NCBI RefSeq assembly: GCF_030063205.1
Contig: NZ_JASISQ010000002.1
Location: 434,001 to 498,000, forward strand
Length of the DNA: 64,000 nt
Direction: 5' to 3'
Origin: Arthrobacter antibioticus
GTDB lineage: Bacteria > Actinomycetota > Actinomycetes > Actinomycetales > Micrococcaceae
A program made the position numbers and the translations under genes. Below are positions 29,336-37,873 of the stretch, in pieces; within the stretch, counting starts at the first letter, position 1, and the number at the start of each line of letters is the position of its first letter. The notes under the pieces were generated by a model. The model did not search any database and was not told the origin of the DNA. It worked only from the letters and a program-made list of their open reading frames with translations.

Positions 29336-29442
29336 CGTCTCCCGCCCTCCCAAACCTCGCTTCGCTCGCTTCGGGCCCCGCGGCCGGTAGCGTCTCCCGC
29401 CCTCCCAAACCTCGCTTCGCTCGCTTCGGGCCCCGCGGCCGG
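29333..29442. repeat. 55-bp tandem duplication downstream of the DUF2797 gene
   Basis: Two identical adjacent 55-base units (29333-29387 and 29388-29442) begin TAGCGTCTCCCGCCC and contain the GCTTCGCTCGCTTCGGGCCC type sequence. The first TAG is the stop of the DUF2797 gene, and a third TAG starts after the second unit. The duplication fills the gap before the next small gene. Confidence 0.92.
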
Positions 29443-29455
29443 TAGACTGGGGGGC

Positions 29456-29731
29456 GTGCTAAACGACTTTTGGGAAACCGCTCCACCTGCCTATAAATAC
29501 GCTGTTTTTGGTGGCATGGGGCTGACGTTCATCGGCATCGTGATCATCATCATGGGCGCCGTAACAACAACGCCCTCTATGACCTTCATCGCCCTGCCGT
29601 TCATCGGCGTTGGGCTGTTGGCCCACATGGCGTCGTTGGGGTTACGCGGGCACAATATCCGCAAGGAGCTCAAAGCAGCGGAGCAGCGCGATAATGAACA
29701 AGCCGCCAAGCGGGCCGCAAAACGCCAGTAG
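29456..29731 (+). CDS. Small two-span membrane protein (DUF3188-like)
   Basis: A 91-residue protein from GTG 29456. Two hydrophobic segments (about 15-38, containing YAVFGGMGLTFIGIVIIIMG, and 42-63, containing FIALPFIGVGLLAHM) precede a charged Lys/Arg/Glu tail. The pattern resembles short DUF3188 proteins of Micrococcaceae, but I am not certain. GGGGGG lies just upstream of the GTG. Function unknown; probably a cytoplasmic-membrane protein with a cytosolic tail. Confidence 0.75.
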   Translation: MLNDFWETAPPAYKYAVFGGMGLTFIGIVIIIMGAVTTTPSMTFIALPFIGVGLLAHMASLGLRGHNIRKELKAAEQRDNEQAAKRAAKRQ

Positions 29732-29773
29732 GCAAGCGGGCCCCAACACTGGTTACCCGCCGTCGGGCTTCTG

Positions 29774-31330
29774 TTAGTGATTCACGGGTTCCGGATTGGC
29801 TACCGCACTGCGAAGGGTCCACAGGCACATCAGTGCAGCGACGAGCATCAAAACAACACTGACCATAGCGACGGTTCCAGAACCGGAATCAAAGGCGTGC
29901 TTGGCTGAGTCAAGCAGCGCCGCACCCTGCGGATCGGGAAGAGTGCCAGCAATGTCGATGGCACCACCGAGCGTCTGGGATGCTGTGTCCGAATCAGCAG
30001 CGGCAAGCCCCTCCGGTAACACCACATTGATGCGGTAAGCCGCAGCTAGAATACTGCCCAAAATCGCAGTCCCGAGCACTGATCCCACTTCGTAGGCCGT
30101 TTCCGAAATGGCTGATGCGGCTCCTGCCTTGGCAGGTGGTGCTGCGGCCAGGATGAGGTCGTTGGAAATGGTTTCGGCCATACCAACACCGGCGCCTAGA
30201 ACAGCAAACGCGGCGATGATGCCGATTACTGAACCATCGGTATTCAACCAAACGATCAAGAAACCGGTGGCATTTAGTAACAGGCCCCCTGCCACAAGAT
30301 ATGAGGGTTTGAACCTGCCAGCCAGAGACGCCGCCAGCAACCCAGACACAATAGTGATGGCCAAACCAGGGACCAGCACATATGCGGCATGTGTGGGGGA
30401 AAGTCCCACCACCAGTTGCAGATGCTGGGTAATGAAGTACAAGAATCCAACCAACGCGAAAATGCTCAAAAGGTTGGCGCTGACGCTGCCACTAAATACG
30501 GGGTTCGTAAAAAGGGTTACATCCATCATGGGGTTCTTCCGGCGCAGTTGACGGCGCACAAACAACACGCCAAGTCCTACGCCGAGAACAATTAGTGCCA
30601 CGTTCAGGGTAGAGAAGCCAGACTGGGCAAGTTCCTTGATGCCGAAAATTGTGGGAACCATGGCGCCAAAAGTCAGCAGGATACTCACTACATCGATCTT
30701 GCCGGGGTTGGGGTCCTTGGATTCCGGGACAAATATCGGTGCCAGCACAAGCAATGGGATCAGCACAGGCACAGACATCAGGAACACGGCACCCCACCAG
30801 AAATGCTCCAAAATGAATCCGCCCACGATGGGGCCCAAGGCGGCACCTCCGGAGAAGCCGGCCGCCCACACTGCAATAGCTGTGCGGCGCTGGCCCGGGT
30901 GCAAGAACACGTTCCGGATTAGAGAGAGCGTGGAAGGCATCAACATGGCACCAAACAAACCAAGCAGCGCCCGGTAACCAATGAGTGCTCCTGCGTTGGG
31001 CGCAAAAGCGGCAAACACGGACACAACGGCAAAGCCGGTGCTGCCGATCAGCAGTAGCTTGCGGCGGCCAAACTTATCAGCAATGCTGCCCATTGGTACT
31101 AGCAGTGCCGCCAAAACCAGCGGATAGATATCAATGATCCAGAGCAGCTCCGAGGCCGAAGGCACAAGCGCTAGGGAGATGGATGGGATGGCAAAACTAA
31201 GCACAGTATTATCCACCGAAACCAACAGAACCGGAAGCATAAGGACAGCCAAGGCTATCCAGCTACGGAAGCCTGCGCGTGGCGTGGGTTCGGGGCGAAC
31301 CGCTGGAGGAGTGACCGATGATAGTGCCAT
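29774..31330 (-). CDS. MFS transporter, DHA2 (QacA/SmvA-like) drug efflux type
   Basis: A 518-residue, 14-span drug:H+ antiporter. The N-terminal motif VLLVSVDNTVLSFAIPSISL and WIIDIYPLVLAALLVPMGS, with ADKFGRRKLLL, mark the SmvA/QacA branch. GFSGGAALGPIVGGFIL is antiporter motif C. Such pumps export quaternary ammonium compounds and dyes. It is divergent from a TetR-family gene with two operator-like palindromes in the 78-base gap, so local, ligand-induced repression is likely. Confidence 0.92.
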   Translation of the reverse strand: MALSSVTPPAVRPEPTPRAGFRSWIALAVLMLPVLLVSVDNTVLSFAIPSISLALVPSASELLWIIDIYPLVLAALLVPMGSIADKFGRRKLLLIGSTGFAVVSVFAAFAPNAGALIGYRALLGLFGAMLMPSTLSLIRNVFLHPGQRRTAIAVWAAGFSGGAALGPIVGGFILEHFWWGAVFLMSVPVLIPLLVLAPIFVPESKDPNPGKIDVVSILLTFGAMVPTIFGIKELAQSGFSTLNVALIVLGVGLGVLFVRRQLRRKNPMMDVTLFTNPVFSGSVSANLLSIFALVGFLYFITQHLQLVVGLSPTHAAYVLVPGLAITIVSGLLAASLAGRFKPSYLVAGGLLLNATGFLIVWLNTDGSVIGIIAAFAVLGAGVGMAETISNDLILAAAPPAKAGAASAISETAYEVGSVLGTAILGSILAAAYRINVVLPEGLAAADSDTASQTLGGAIDIAGTLPDPQGAALLDSAKHAFDSGSGTVAMVSVVLMLVAALMCLWTLRSAVANPEPVNH

Positions 31331-31340
31331 ATTTACAGTG

Positions 31341-31378
31341 TAAACCGTCTAGACGGTTTACTGTACCGTCTGGACGGT
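31341..31378. promoter_or_regulatory. Two palindromic TetR operators between divergent pump and regulator
   Basis: A perfect 20-base palindrome (31341-31360, TAAACCGTCT plus its complement) is followed by a related dyad, ACCGTC-TG-GACGGT (31365-31378). Their centres are 21 bases apart, two helical turns, so dimers would bind on the same face. They sit directly between the MFS start (31330) and the TetR start (31409). Confidence 0.85.
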
Positions 31379-31408
31379 GTACTTCATCACTTCTTGTAGG
31401 GTAGATGG

Positions 31409-31975
31409 ATGACTACACAACTCTCCACAAGAGATCGGGTGCTCGCGGCCTATGAAGACCTGCTCATCAGCGACGGTCCTCAGGCGGCAACTTTGGATGC
31501 TGTTGCCGCCTCGGCCGGTGTCTCAAAAGGGGGCTTGTTATATCACTTCAAAAGCAAGGAAGCGCTGATTGAGGCGCTTTTGGCCAAGCTGAACGAATAC
31601 GCCGCCATTGATTTCACGGCCATGGCCCAGGACCCTTACGGCTGCGCCAGTTACTACATCCGCACCAGCGTCTTTGGAAACACACCCTTTGACCGGACTA
31701 TTGTGGCGGCAATGCGCCTGAGCCAAAGCGAAGACGAGCGTGTGAGGGAGGCATTTTCGGAGCTTCATGCGCGCTGGTATGAATTGATTCTTAGCGACAT
31801 TGGGGATCCAGCAGTCTCACGCGCCGTGATGCTCCTGGGGGATGGAATGTATAACAACGCAGCGCTGTTTGGGTTCCCCACAGGCGCAAAAAAGCATGAT
31901 GATGCCCAGGAAAATATGGATGTGGCCTCGCTGGTGGCAATAGTTGAAAAGATGCGTCCCAGCCCGCGAGCATAG
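31409..31975 (+). CDS. TetR/AcrR-family transcriptional regulator
   Basis: A 188-residue TetR-type repressor. The N-terminal helix-turn-helix (about 10-55) reads RDRVLAAYEDLLISDGPQAA, then LDAVAASAGVSKGGLLYHFK and SKEALIEALL, a textbook TetR recognition helix. The C-terminal ligand domain (about 60-188) has no recognisable specificity. The ATG at 31409 begins MTTQLSTRDR. It is divergent from a DHA2 pump with paired palindromes between them, which supports repression of the pump and of itself. Confidence 0.92.
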   Translation: MTTQLSTRDRVLAAYEDLLISDGPQAATLDAVAASAGVSKGGLLYHFKSKEALIEALLAKLNEYAAIDFTAMAQDPYGCASYYIRTSVFGNTPFDRTIVAAMRLSQSEDERVREAFSELHARWYELILSDIGDPAVSRAVMLLGDGMYNNAALFGFPTGAKKHDDAQENMDVASLVAIVEKMRPSPRA

Positions 31976-32013
31976 CGTGCGCACAGCACCATGCTGGCTA
32001 TAGGCTTGATCGC

Positions 32014-32463
32014 ATGAGTATCAATCCCGAGCTGCAGGGGCGCAGCTATCGTTTAGATGAAATTTATAGTGTCGGCAGAGAGTCCGTTCGAGACTTTGCC
32101 AGAGCAGTCAAGGCCAGTAACGCTGCCCATTTTGAGGTCGCTGCAGCCCAAGCGCTGGGGCATTCAGATCTGGTTGCGCCACCTACCTACGCCATCATCG
32201 TGGCACAACGTGCGGATGCTTTGCTGATCAACGATCCGGAATCCGGCATCGACTTCACTCGGGTGGTGCACGCTGAACAGCGATTCACTCACCACCGCGC
32301 CATTGTTGCCGGTGATGAACTGTTGGCAGAGCTGCACGTAGACAATGTGCGGGGTATGGGTGGCGGTGCCATGATCACAACGCGTGCGGAAATTTCAACT
32401 CTCGACGGCGAAGCGGTCGCCACTACCGTCTCAGCAATTCTGGTCCGCGGGGAGGGACAATAA
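32014..32463 (+). CDS. MaoC-fold dehydratase N-terminal domain protein (HadA-like)
   Basis: A 149-residue hot-dog-fold protein of the FAS1-like/MaoC N-terminal type, resembling the HadA (or HadC) subunit of actinobacterial (3R)-hydroxyacyl dehydratase. Visible are YSVGRESVRDFARAVKASN, VAPPTYAIIVAQRA and VVHAEQRFTHHRAIVAGDEL. It lacks the catalytic hydratase 2 motif, as the structural subunit does. The stop overlaps by one base the start of the HadB-like gene (TAATG), so the two are coupled and probably form a heterodimer. Micrococcaceae make no mycolic acids, so its substrate is open. Confidence 0.88.
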   Translation: MSINPELQGRSYRLDEIYSVGRESVRDFARAVKASNAAHFEVAAAQALGHSDLVAPPTYAIIVAQRADALLINDPESGIDFTRVVHAEQRFTHHRAIVAGDELLAELHVDNVRGMGGGAMITTRAEISTLDGEAVATTVSAILVRGEGQ

Positions 32464-32903
32464 TGACTCATTCAACATTGAACATTGCAGATTTTCCGGT
32501 GGGCACCGAAATTGGTGCACGGAGCCTTGAGATCTCCCGAGCAGATTTGATTAAGTACGCCGGAGCCTCGGGAGACTTTAACCCCATCCATTGGAACGAT
32601 CGGTTTGCTCGTGAGGTTGAACTGCCCGGTGTGATTGCGCACGGCATGTTCACTATGGGGGCAGTTGTGCAATTAGTGACCGACTGGGTGGGCGATCCGG
32701 CCGCGATCCTCTCTTATGGCACGCGTTTCACGAAGCCTGTCCCTGTTGCCGATCTGGATGAGCGTCCCGGGGCCGTTGTTGAGGTGGTGGGTGTTGTAGG
32801 TGCTGTAGATTCCGACGCCGGGACGGTCCGGATCGATCTGGCTGTCACCTTAGGCGGAGCGAAAGTTTTGGTCAAGGCGCAAGCCACCGTGCGCTTAGCG
32901 TGA
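32463..32903 (+). CDS. MaoC-fold dehydratase (HadB-like catalytic subunit)
   Basis: A 146-residue hot-dog protein carrying the hydratase 2 motif: ASGDFNPIHWNDRFAREV (catalytic Asp and His), then LPGVIAHGMFTMG. It resembles HadB of the (3R)-hydroxyacyl-thioester dehydratase. It starts within the stop of the HadA-like gene. Its own stop overlaps the GTG of the next MFS gene, so three reading frames are translationally linked. It probably dehydrates a beta-hydroxyacyl thioester in fatty-acid metabolism. Confidence 0.88.
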   Translation: MTHSTLNIADFPVGTEIGARSLEISRADLIKYAGASGDFNPIHWNDRFAREVELPGVIAHGMFTMGAVVQLVTDWVGDPAAILSYGTRFTKPVPVADLDERPGAVVEVVGVVGAVDSDAGTVRIDLAVTLGGAKVLVKAQATVRLA

Positions 32904-34243
32904 ACCAAGTCAGTGCCTGGCGTAACGGTGTGCTCACTGCTTACGCCGGTTCCGGATTGGTTTTTGCCACTTGGGTATCTCGTATTCCTGCCATTCGCGA
33001 CGACCTTTCCCTGACCCCGGGTGAAGTGGGGCTGATGCTGCTGTGCATGTCACTGGGCTCATTTGTCTCCGTGGCGGCTTCCGGGCTGATAGTGCTGCGT
33101 CTTGGCTCTAAATTGACGTCTCAGTTCGGCGTCATCATCCAAACCGTTGGAATCATGGTGGTGGGCTTAGGCGCCTCGGTGTTCTCACAAACACTTGTGG
33201 TGGGTGCCGGACTGATCATTGTTGGCCTAGGCACCGCGAGTTGGAACACAGCCTCCAACATTGAAGGGGCTGCGGTTGAACGTGCACTGGGGCGGCACAT
33301 CATGCCGCGGTTGCATGGCTCATTCAGCATTGGCACAGTGGCCGGAGCGGGCGTGGGTGCGTTGGCTGCTTCCATGCATGTCCCGGTAGCCATCCACCTG
33401 TCAGTGATTGCCGCCGTGGTCTGTCTGGCAGTTGTTAAGGGCACCACCCATTATCAAGCGGACAAACTCACCCCCACCGGCGCAATTGCGGTGAACGTTG
33501 TGAGCTCAAGCGCTGTGCCAGGTACCGGGCCTATCCCCATCATCACGGCCAGCACATCTGATTTCGGCGTCGTTGTTAAAAATAGTGGCAAGACCAAAGT
33601 AAGTGACGCCAAGGCAGACGGCAAAGCCAAGATCGCAGCTGCTTGGCGTGACCCTCGCACACTGATGCTAGGCGCGTTGGTGCTTGGACTTGGCTTGGCA
33701 GAAGGTGCTGCCGGTGACTGGGTGGCCTTGGCCATGGTTGATGGTTACGAGTCCACCGCGGCCATTGGTGCGATTGGATACGGTATTTTTGTTTCTGCCA
33801 TGACCATTGGCCGTTTTGTAGGGACTGTGGTTTTGGATAAGTACGGCCGGGTTCTGGTACTGCGCGTCGGGGCGGGCCTCGCCGTGCTCGGCCTGGCCAT
33901 GTTTGTGTTTGCACCCTCGGCCCAGGTTGCGTTAGCTGCCCTCGTGTTGTGGGGCTTAGGCTCTGCGCTGGGTTTCCCCGTTGCCATGTCAGCAGCCTCC
34001 GATGACCCTGTGCATGCTGCCGCCCGTGTTTCAGTAGTTTCCACGGTGGGCTATGGAGCGTTCCTTGGCGGTCCGCCGCTACTGGGCCTGCTTGCCGAAC
34101 ATGTTGGGGTGCTGCATTCCTTGCTGGCCGTACTTCTCATGCTGGTGGTGGCTTTCTTCCTCACGCCCGTAGTGCGGAAATCAAATGACTTAGAAAGCCC
34201 GGAAAGTACTGAAAAAATCGGTGGTGATGCTCGCAAGGGATAG
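32900..34243 (+). CDS. MFS transporter, 12-span type
   Basis: A 447-residue major-facilitator protein, not DHA2. It starts AWRNGVLTAYAGSGLVFATW, then SRIPAIRDDLSLTPGEVGLM, a pattern of the YbjJ/fucose-permease-like branch. A hydrophilic central loop of about 70 residues (about 195-250, rich in Lys/Asp/Ser) separates the two six-span halves. The GTG at 32900 overlaps the stop of the HadB-like gene. The murB gene follows after nine bases. The substrate is unknown; YbjJ-type members are putative sugar or drug carriers. Confidence 0.85.
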   Translation: MNQVSAWRNGVLTAYAGSGLVFATWVSRIPAIRDDLSLTPGEVGLMLLCMSLGSFVSVAASGLIVLRLGSKLTSQFGVIIQTVGIMVVGLGASVFSQTLVVGAGLIIVGLGTASWNTASNIEGAAVERALGRHIMPRLHGSFSIGTVAGAGVGALAASMHVPVAIHLSVIAAVVCLAVVKGTTHYQADKLTPTGAIAVNVVSSSAVPGTGPIPIITASTSDFGVVVKNSGKTKVSDAKADGKAKIAAAWRDPRTLMLGALVLGLGLAEGAAGDWVALAMVDGYESTAAIGAIGYGIFVSAMTIGRFVGTVVLDKYGRVLVLRVGAGLAVLGLAMFVFAPSAQVALAALVLWGLGSALGFPVAMSAASDDPVHAAARVSVVSTVGYGAFLGGPPLLGLLAEHVGVLHSLLAVLLMLVVAFFLTPVVRKSNDLESPESTEKIGGDARKG

Positions 34244-34252
34244 TGTGGATTT

Positions 34253-35338
34253 GTGAATGCGCAAAAGTATCTTTCTTCCCTGACAACCCTTGAGGTGGGC
34301 GGGCCGGCACACAAATACGTGGTTGCCACCACCGAGGCCCAGATCATTGCCGCCGTTAAAGCAGCCGACGATGCCGGGGAGGCGCTACTGGTTCTTGGCG
34401 GTGGCTCCAACTTAGTTGTGTGTGATGACGGCTTTGCTGGAACTGTCTTGAAAATCGCCAGCCAAGGTTACGCAGCGAACTCCCAAGACACCTGTGGTGG
34501 TGCTTCTGTGGTTGTCCAGGCAGGGCACGACTGGGACGACTTTGTGCACCAAAGCGTGCTGCACGCCTGGAGTGGAATTGAAGCGCTGTCCGGGATTCCT
34601 GGGAGCACCGGCGCCACCCCCGTACAAAACGTGGGTGCCTACGGTTGCGAAGTTGGCCAAAGCATTGCGGCCGTGCGGGTTTGGGACAGGAAAGAAAGTG
34701 CTGTCCAGACCTTCACCAACCACGAGCTAAAATTCGGGTATCGTGATTCACTGCTGAAAGCCACCACAGTCAACGGCTCCCCACGGTACGTGGTCCTAAC
34801 AGTTGAGTTTCAGCTGCTTCTTGGCCGGATGAGCGCTCCCATCAAATATTCGGAACTTGCCCGCCGCCTTGACGTTGAGATAGGCAAGCGCGCCAATTCC
34901 CTTGAGGTCCGCAACACTGTCCTGGCTCTGCGGGCCTCTAAAGGAATGGTGCTGGATGTAGAGGATCGCGACACTTTTTCCACCGGTTCGTTCTTCACCA
35001 ACCCACTGGTGACAGAAGAGGTGGCCAACACGCTGCCAACAGACGCGCCCCGCTGGACGGCAGGGGAGCTGGTGAAGCTCAGCGCCGCTTGGCTCATTGA
35101 GCAGGCCGGCTTTTCCAAAGGCTTCGGTCTTGCCGGTGAAGGGGAGGGTGCAGATCATGGGGCGCAAACTCCGGCACGGGCGTCCTTGTCCACCAAGCAC
35201 ACCCTGGCAATCACGAATCGTGGCGGGGCCAGTGCCGCCGATATCCTGGCGATTGCCCGGGAGGTGCGCGACGGCGTCGTACGTCAATTTGGTATTGTCC
35301 TGGAGCCGGAACCGGTGCTGGTGGGGTGCTCGCTCTAA
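34253..35338 (+). CDS. murB: UDP-N-acetylmuramate dehydrogenase
   Basis: A 361-residue MurB, the FAD/NADPH enzyme that reduces UDP-GlcNAc-enolpyruvate to UDP-MurNAc in cytoplasmic peptidoglycan precursor synthesis. The FAD domain has LLVLGGGSNLVVCDDGFAG, then GIEALSGIPGSTGATPVQNV and GAYGCEV. The catalytic Ser lies in STGSFFTNP and the catalytic Glu near the C-terminus in VLEPEPVLVG. The loop structure fits type I MurB. The GTG at 34253 lies nine bases after the MFS stop, so it belongs to the hadA-hadB-MFS-murB run. Confidence 0.96.
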   Translation: MNAQKYLSSLTTLEVGGPAHKYVVATTEAQIIAAVKAADDAGEALLVLGGGSNLVVCDDGFAGTVLKIASQGYAANSQDTCGGASVVVQAGHDWDDFVHQSVLHAWSGIEALSGIPGSTGATPVQNVGAYGCEVGQSIAAVRVWDRKESAVQTFTNHELKFGYRDSLLKATTVNGSPRYVVLTVEFQLLLGRMSAPIKYSELARRLDVEIGKRANSLEVRNTVLALRASKGMVLDVEDRDTFSTGSFFTNPLVTEEVANTLPTDAPRWTAGELVKLSAAWLIEQAGFSKGFGLAGEGEGADHGAQTPARASLSTKHTLAITNRGGASAADILAIAREVRDGVVRQFGIVLEPEPVLVGCSL

Positions 35339-35523
35339 CGCTCAGCTGAGCTTGCCTCGAAGGGATATAGCGGTTCGTTGGCTCAGACCATACCCGGGTA
35401 GGGGGGTAAAATGGCACTGGGGAGTGATGTGTGCTACCGCCTCCTTGCGTAACGTAGAAGCTAGATTAGAACTTTTTCGTTGACGTGATGATTGGGCATC
35501 CGTGAGACAGCAAGAGGAGCACA

Positions 35524-36648
35524 ATGTCATCTGCAACACTTGACACCACCGAAGCGTTGGACGGCGCACCAGTCATCAAGCCTGCGCGCAAGCGCCCGGC
35601 ACGGGATCGCCAAGTCACGGATTTCATCCAGCTTTGCGAGCAGGTTCGCGCGGTTGGTCTCATGGAGCGAGACATTAAGTGGTACGTGGGCAGGTTCATT
35701 CGCCAGGGAATCGGATATTTGGCGGTCTTGGCGTTGTTCCTGACGTTGGGGCAGAGCTGGTGGCAGATGGTGACGGCTGTCCTGTTGGCGTTCATGTGCA
35801 CACAGACCGCTTTCATTTCCCATGATGCCGCGCACCGTCAGGTGTTTGCTTCGGCGAAGAAAAACGCATGGCTTGCCCGGATCGCCGGTAACTTGTTCGT
35901 GGGCTTGTCGTATGGCTGGTGGATGAACAAGCACGGCAAGCACCACCTGAACCCGAACAAGATTGGCGTGGATGGCGATATTGATCCGGGCGCTCTGGTG
36001 TTTGATCCGGAAAATGCTGCCAAGCGCACCGGCTTTGCCAAGTGGTTCGCCCGCCGTCAGGGCGCATTCTTCTTCCCGCTGCTGACGCTGGCTGCTCTTG
36101 ATCTGCACATCGCAGCAGTGCGGCGTGTGCTGGACCGCAAGCAGGTCATGCCGGAACGTGGTGCCGAGATCGCAATGCTCGTTTTCCGTCTGGTGGTCAT
36201 GCCTGCGTTCACCGTATGGTTCCTTGGTTGGGGCATTGGCATTGCCTTCATCGTTGTACAGGTTATGGCCCTTGGTTTGTACATGGGCGGCTCCTTTGCC
36301 CCGAACCACAAGGGCATGCCGCTGGTCCCCAAAGACGTCAAGATCGACTTCATGCGCCGCCAGACCCTCATGAGCCGTAATATCACCGGTGGTTGGTGGG
36401 TTGATGCAGGCATGGGCGGTTTGAATTACCAGATTGAGCATCACCTCTTCCCCACGATGTCCTCCAAGAACCTGAAGGCTGTCCAGCCCATGGTGCGCCA
36501 GTACTGTGCAGAGCGGAATATCACTTACACAGAGACCACGCTGGGACAGTCATACATGATCGTGATGCGTTACCTCAACCGTGTTGGCCTTGGCCAGCGT
36601 GACCCCTTTGAATGCCCCATCACGGCAAATATGCGAAGCGCCCGGTAA
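35524..36648 (+). CDS. Membrane fatty-acid desaturase
   Basis: A 374-residue integral-membrane di-iron desaturase. The three histidine boxes are HDAAH (near residue 100), KHGKHH (near 140) and QIEHHLFPT (near 305). Hydrophobic spans near 60-100 and 215-255 anchor it. The last box with its leading Gln is typical of front-end/acyl-lipid desaturases. It introduces double bases of unsaturation into acyl chains and helps keep membranes fluid in the cold; electrons presumably come from a ferredoxin or oxidoreductase encoded elsewhere. The ATG at 35524 has AAGAGGAG at 35511-35518. The gene is monocistronic by spacing. Confidence 0.93.
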   Translation: MSSATLDTTEALDGAPVIKPARKRPARDRQVTDFIQLCEQVRAVGLMERDIKWYVGRFIRQGIGYLAVLALFLTLGQSWWQMVTAVLLAFMCTQTAFISHDAAHRQVFASAKKNAWLARIAGNLFVGLSYGWWMNKHGKHHLNPNKIGVDGDIDPGALVFDPENAAKRTGFAKWFARRQGAFFFPLLTLAALDLHIAAVRRVLDRKQVMPERGAEIAMLVFRLVVMPAFTVWFLGWGIGIAFIVVQVMALGLYMGGSFAPNHKGMPLVPKDVKIDFMRRQTLMSRNITGGWWVDAGMGGLNYQIEHHLFPTMSSKNLKAVQPMVRQYCAERNITYTETTLGQSYMIVMRYLNRVGLGQRDPFECPITANMRSAR

Positions 36649-36702
36649 CTTCTGCTCACCAGCGGGGGTGCCAGATGCTTCCCCAGCCCGTAGATTAGGC
36701 GA

Positions 36703-37845
36703 ATGAGTGTAAAGGCCACACCAGCAATCCTTGCCAAGCTGCGACTTGCCAGCTTGGGAATTATTCCCTCAACGTCCACTTGTCCCAGCCCGGGGCCGGT
36801 GGACGTTGTGCGTTCCCTGACAGCGCTGCAGGGCCAGGACTTACCCGGGGCACTGTGGTCAATAGGGTTGCGCTCACCCGGGAGTACCCGGACGGATATT
36901 GAGGCGGCGTTCAACGGCGGAGAGCTGGTGAGGTCCTGGCCCCTGCGCGGTACCCTGCATGTGTGCGCCGCCGAAGACCTTGGCTGGATACTCTCCCTGA
37001 CAGGGGAGCGGATGCTCGCTGCCATGGCGGGTCGGCATAGACAGTTGGAAATTACGACGGCGGATCTTCAGTCGGTGCGCCAGCTGGCCTTGGGACTGTT
37101 GGATAACTCTGGCGGACGAGCCAGCCGCGTGGAACTGTTTGCCGCCTTCGAGCAGGCAGGCCAAGGCACATCTGCGCAGCGTGGCATTCATCTCCTGTGG
37201 AGGTTGTGCATCCAAGGGACCCTGGTGCAAGGTCCGGTCAGCACTGCTGTGGGCAAGGGAACTACCCAGTTCTTTGTTAGCTCGCAAATGTGGATCAAAA
37301 AACCAAGGAATCTGGAAAGGGATCAGGCTCTGGCTGAATTGGCACTGCGCTATTTTCGCGGCCACGGCCCCGCCACTATCAAGGATTTCCAGTGGTGGAG
37401 CAAACTAACCCGCAAAGATATCAACACGGCACTGGCCCAAATCGCCAACCAGCTCACTACCTTAGAATGCAACGGCACCACTTATTGGCTGGCACCGGAA
37501 ACGGCTGAACTGGCCGGGGGCCGGCTGCCCGGGAACAGCTCCGTACTGCTGCTGCCGGGCTTTGATGAATACCTGCTGGGATACACAGACCGCAGCGCAG
37601 CGCTTGCTCCGCACCACGCTCCGCTGACCGTGCCAGGGAACAACGGCATGTTCAAGGCCACCATCGTAGCTGGGGGACAGGTTGTAGGCACCTGGCGCAA
37701 AGCGCAAGGTGCCAAGAGGAAAGAAAGGCAAGTGGCCGGCGTCGTACTTCCAGAACTGTTTATACAGATCAGCCCGGCGCAGCAGAAGACCCTGGCTAAA
37801 TCAGCGGCAAACTATAGCGCTTTCTTGTTCGGCAGTGGCGCCTAG
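36703..37845 (+). CDS. Winged-helix (HTH_42) protein, AlkZ/AlkX-like
   Basis: A 380-residue protein of the HTH_42 family, which contains three winged helices and includes the interstrand-crosslink and alkyl-base glycosylases AlkZ (AZL) and AlkX (YcaQ). The segment VRSLTALQGQDLPGALWSIG carries Gln43-Gly-Gln45-Asp46, where AlkZ enzymes have their Q-x-Q and AlkX enzymes Q-x-D. Later parts are RSWPLRGTLHVCAAED, QWWSKLTRKDI and LLPGFDEYLLGYTDRSA, all characteristic. Glycosylase activity is inferred; many members are annotated only as winged-helix proteins. The ATG at 36703 begins MSVKATPAIL. Confidence 0.85.
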   Translation: MSVKATPAILAKLRLASLGIIPSTSTCPSPGPVDVVRSLTALQGQDLPGALWSIGLRSPGSTRTDIEAAFNGGELVRSWPLRGTLHVCAAEDLGWILSLTGERMLAAMAGRHRQLEITTADLQSVRQLALGLLDNSGGRASRVELFAAFEQAGQGTSAQRGIHLLWRLCIQGTLVQGPVSTAVGKGTTQFFVSSQMWIKKPRNLERDQALAELALRYFRGHGPATIKDFQWWSKLTRKDINTALAQIANQLTTLECNGTTYWLAPETAELAGGRLPGNSSVLLLPGFDEYLLGYTDRSAALAPHHAPLTVPGNNGMFKATIVAGGQVVGTWRKAQGAKRKERQVAGVVLPELFIQISPAQQKTLAKSAANYSAFLFGSGA

Positions 37846-37873
37846 ACCAGAGTGAAAACTGGCTAGCTACCAG

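Noticed and set aside
29333-29442. CRISPR-like short array
   Set aside because: Only two units with no spacer between them; a simple tandem duplication. No cas genes in the window.
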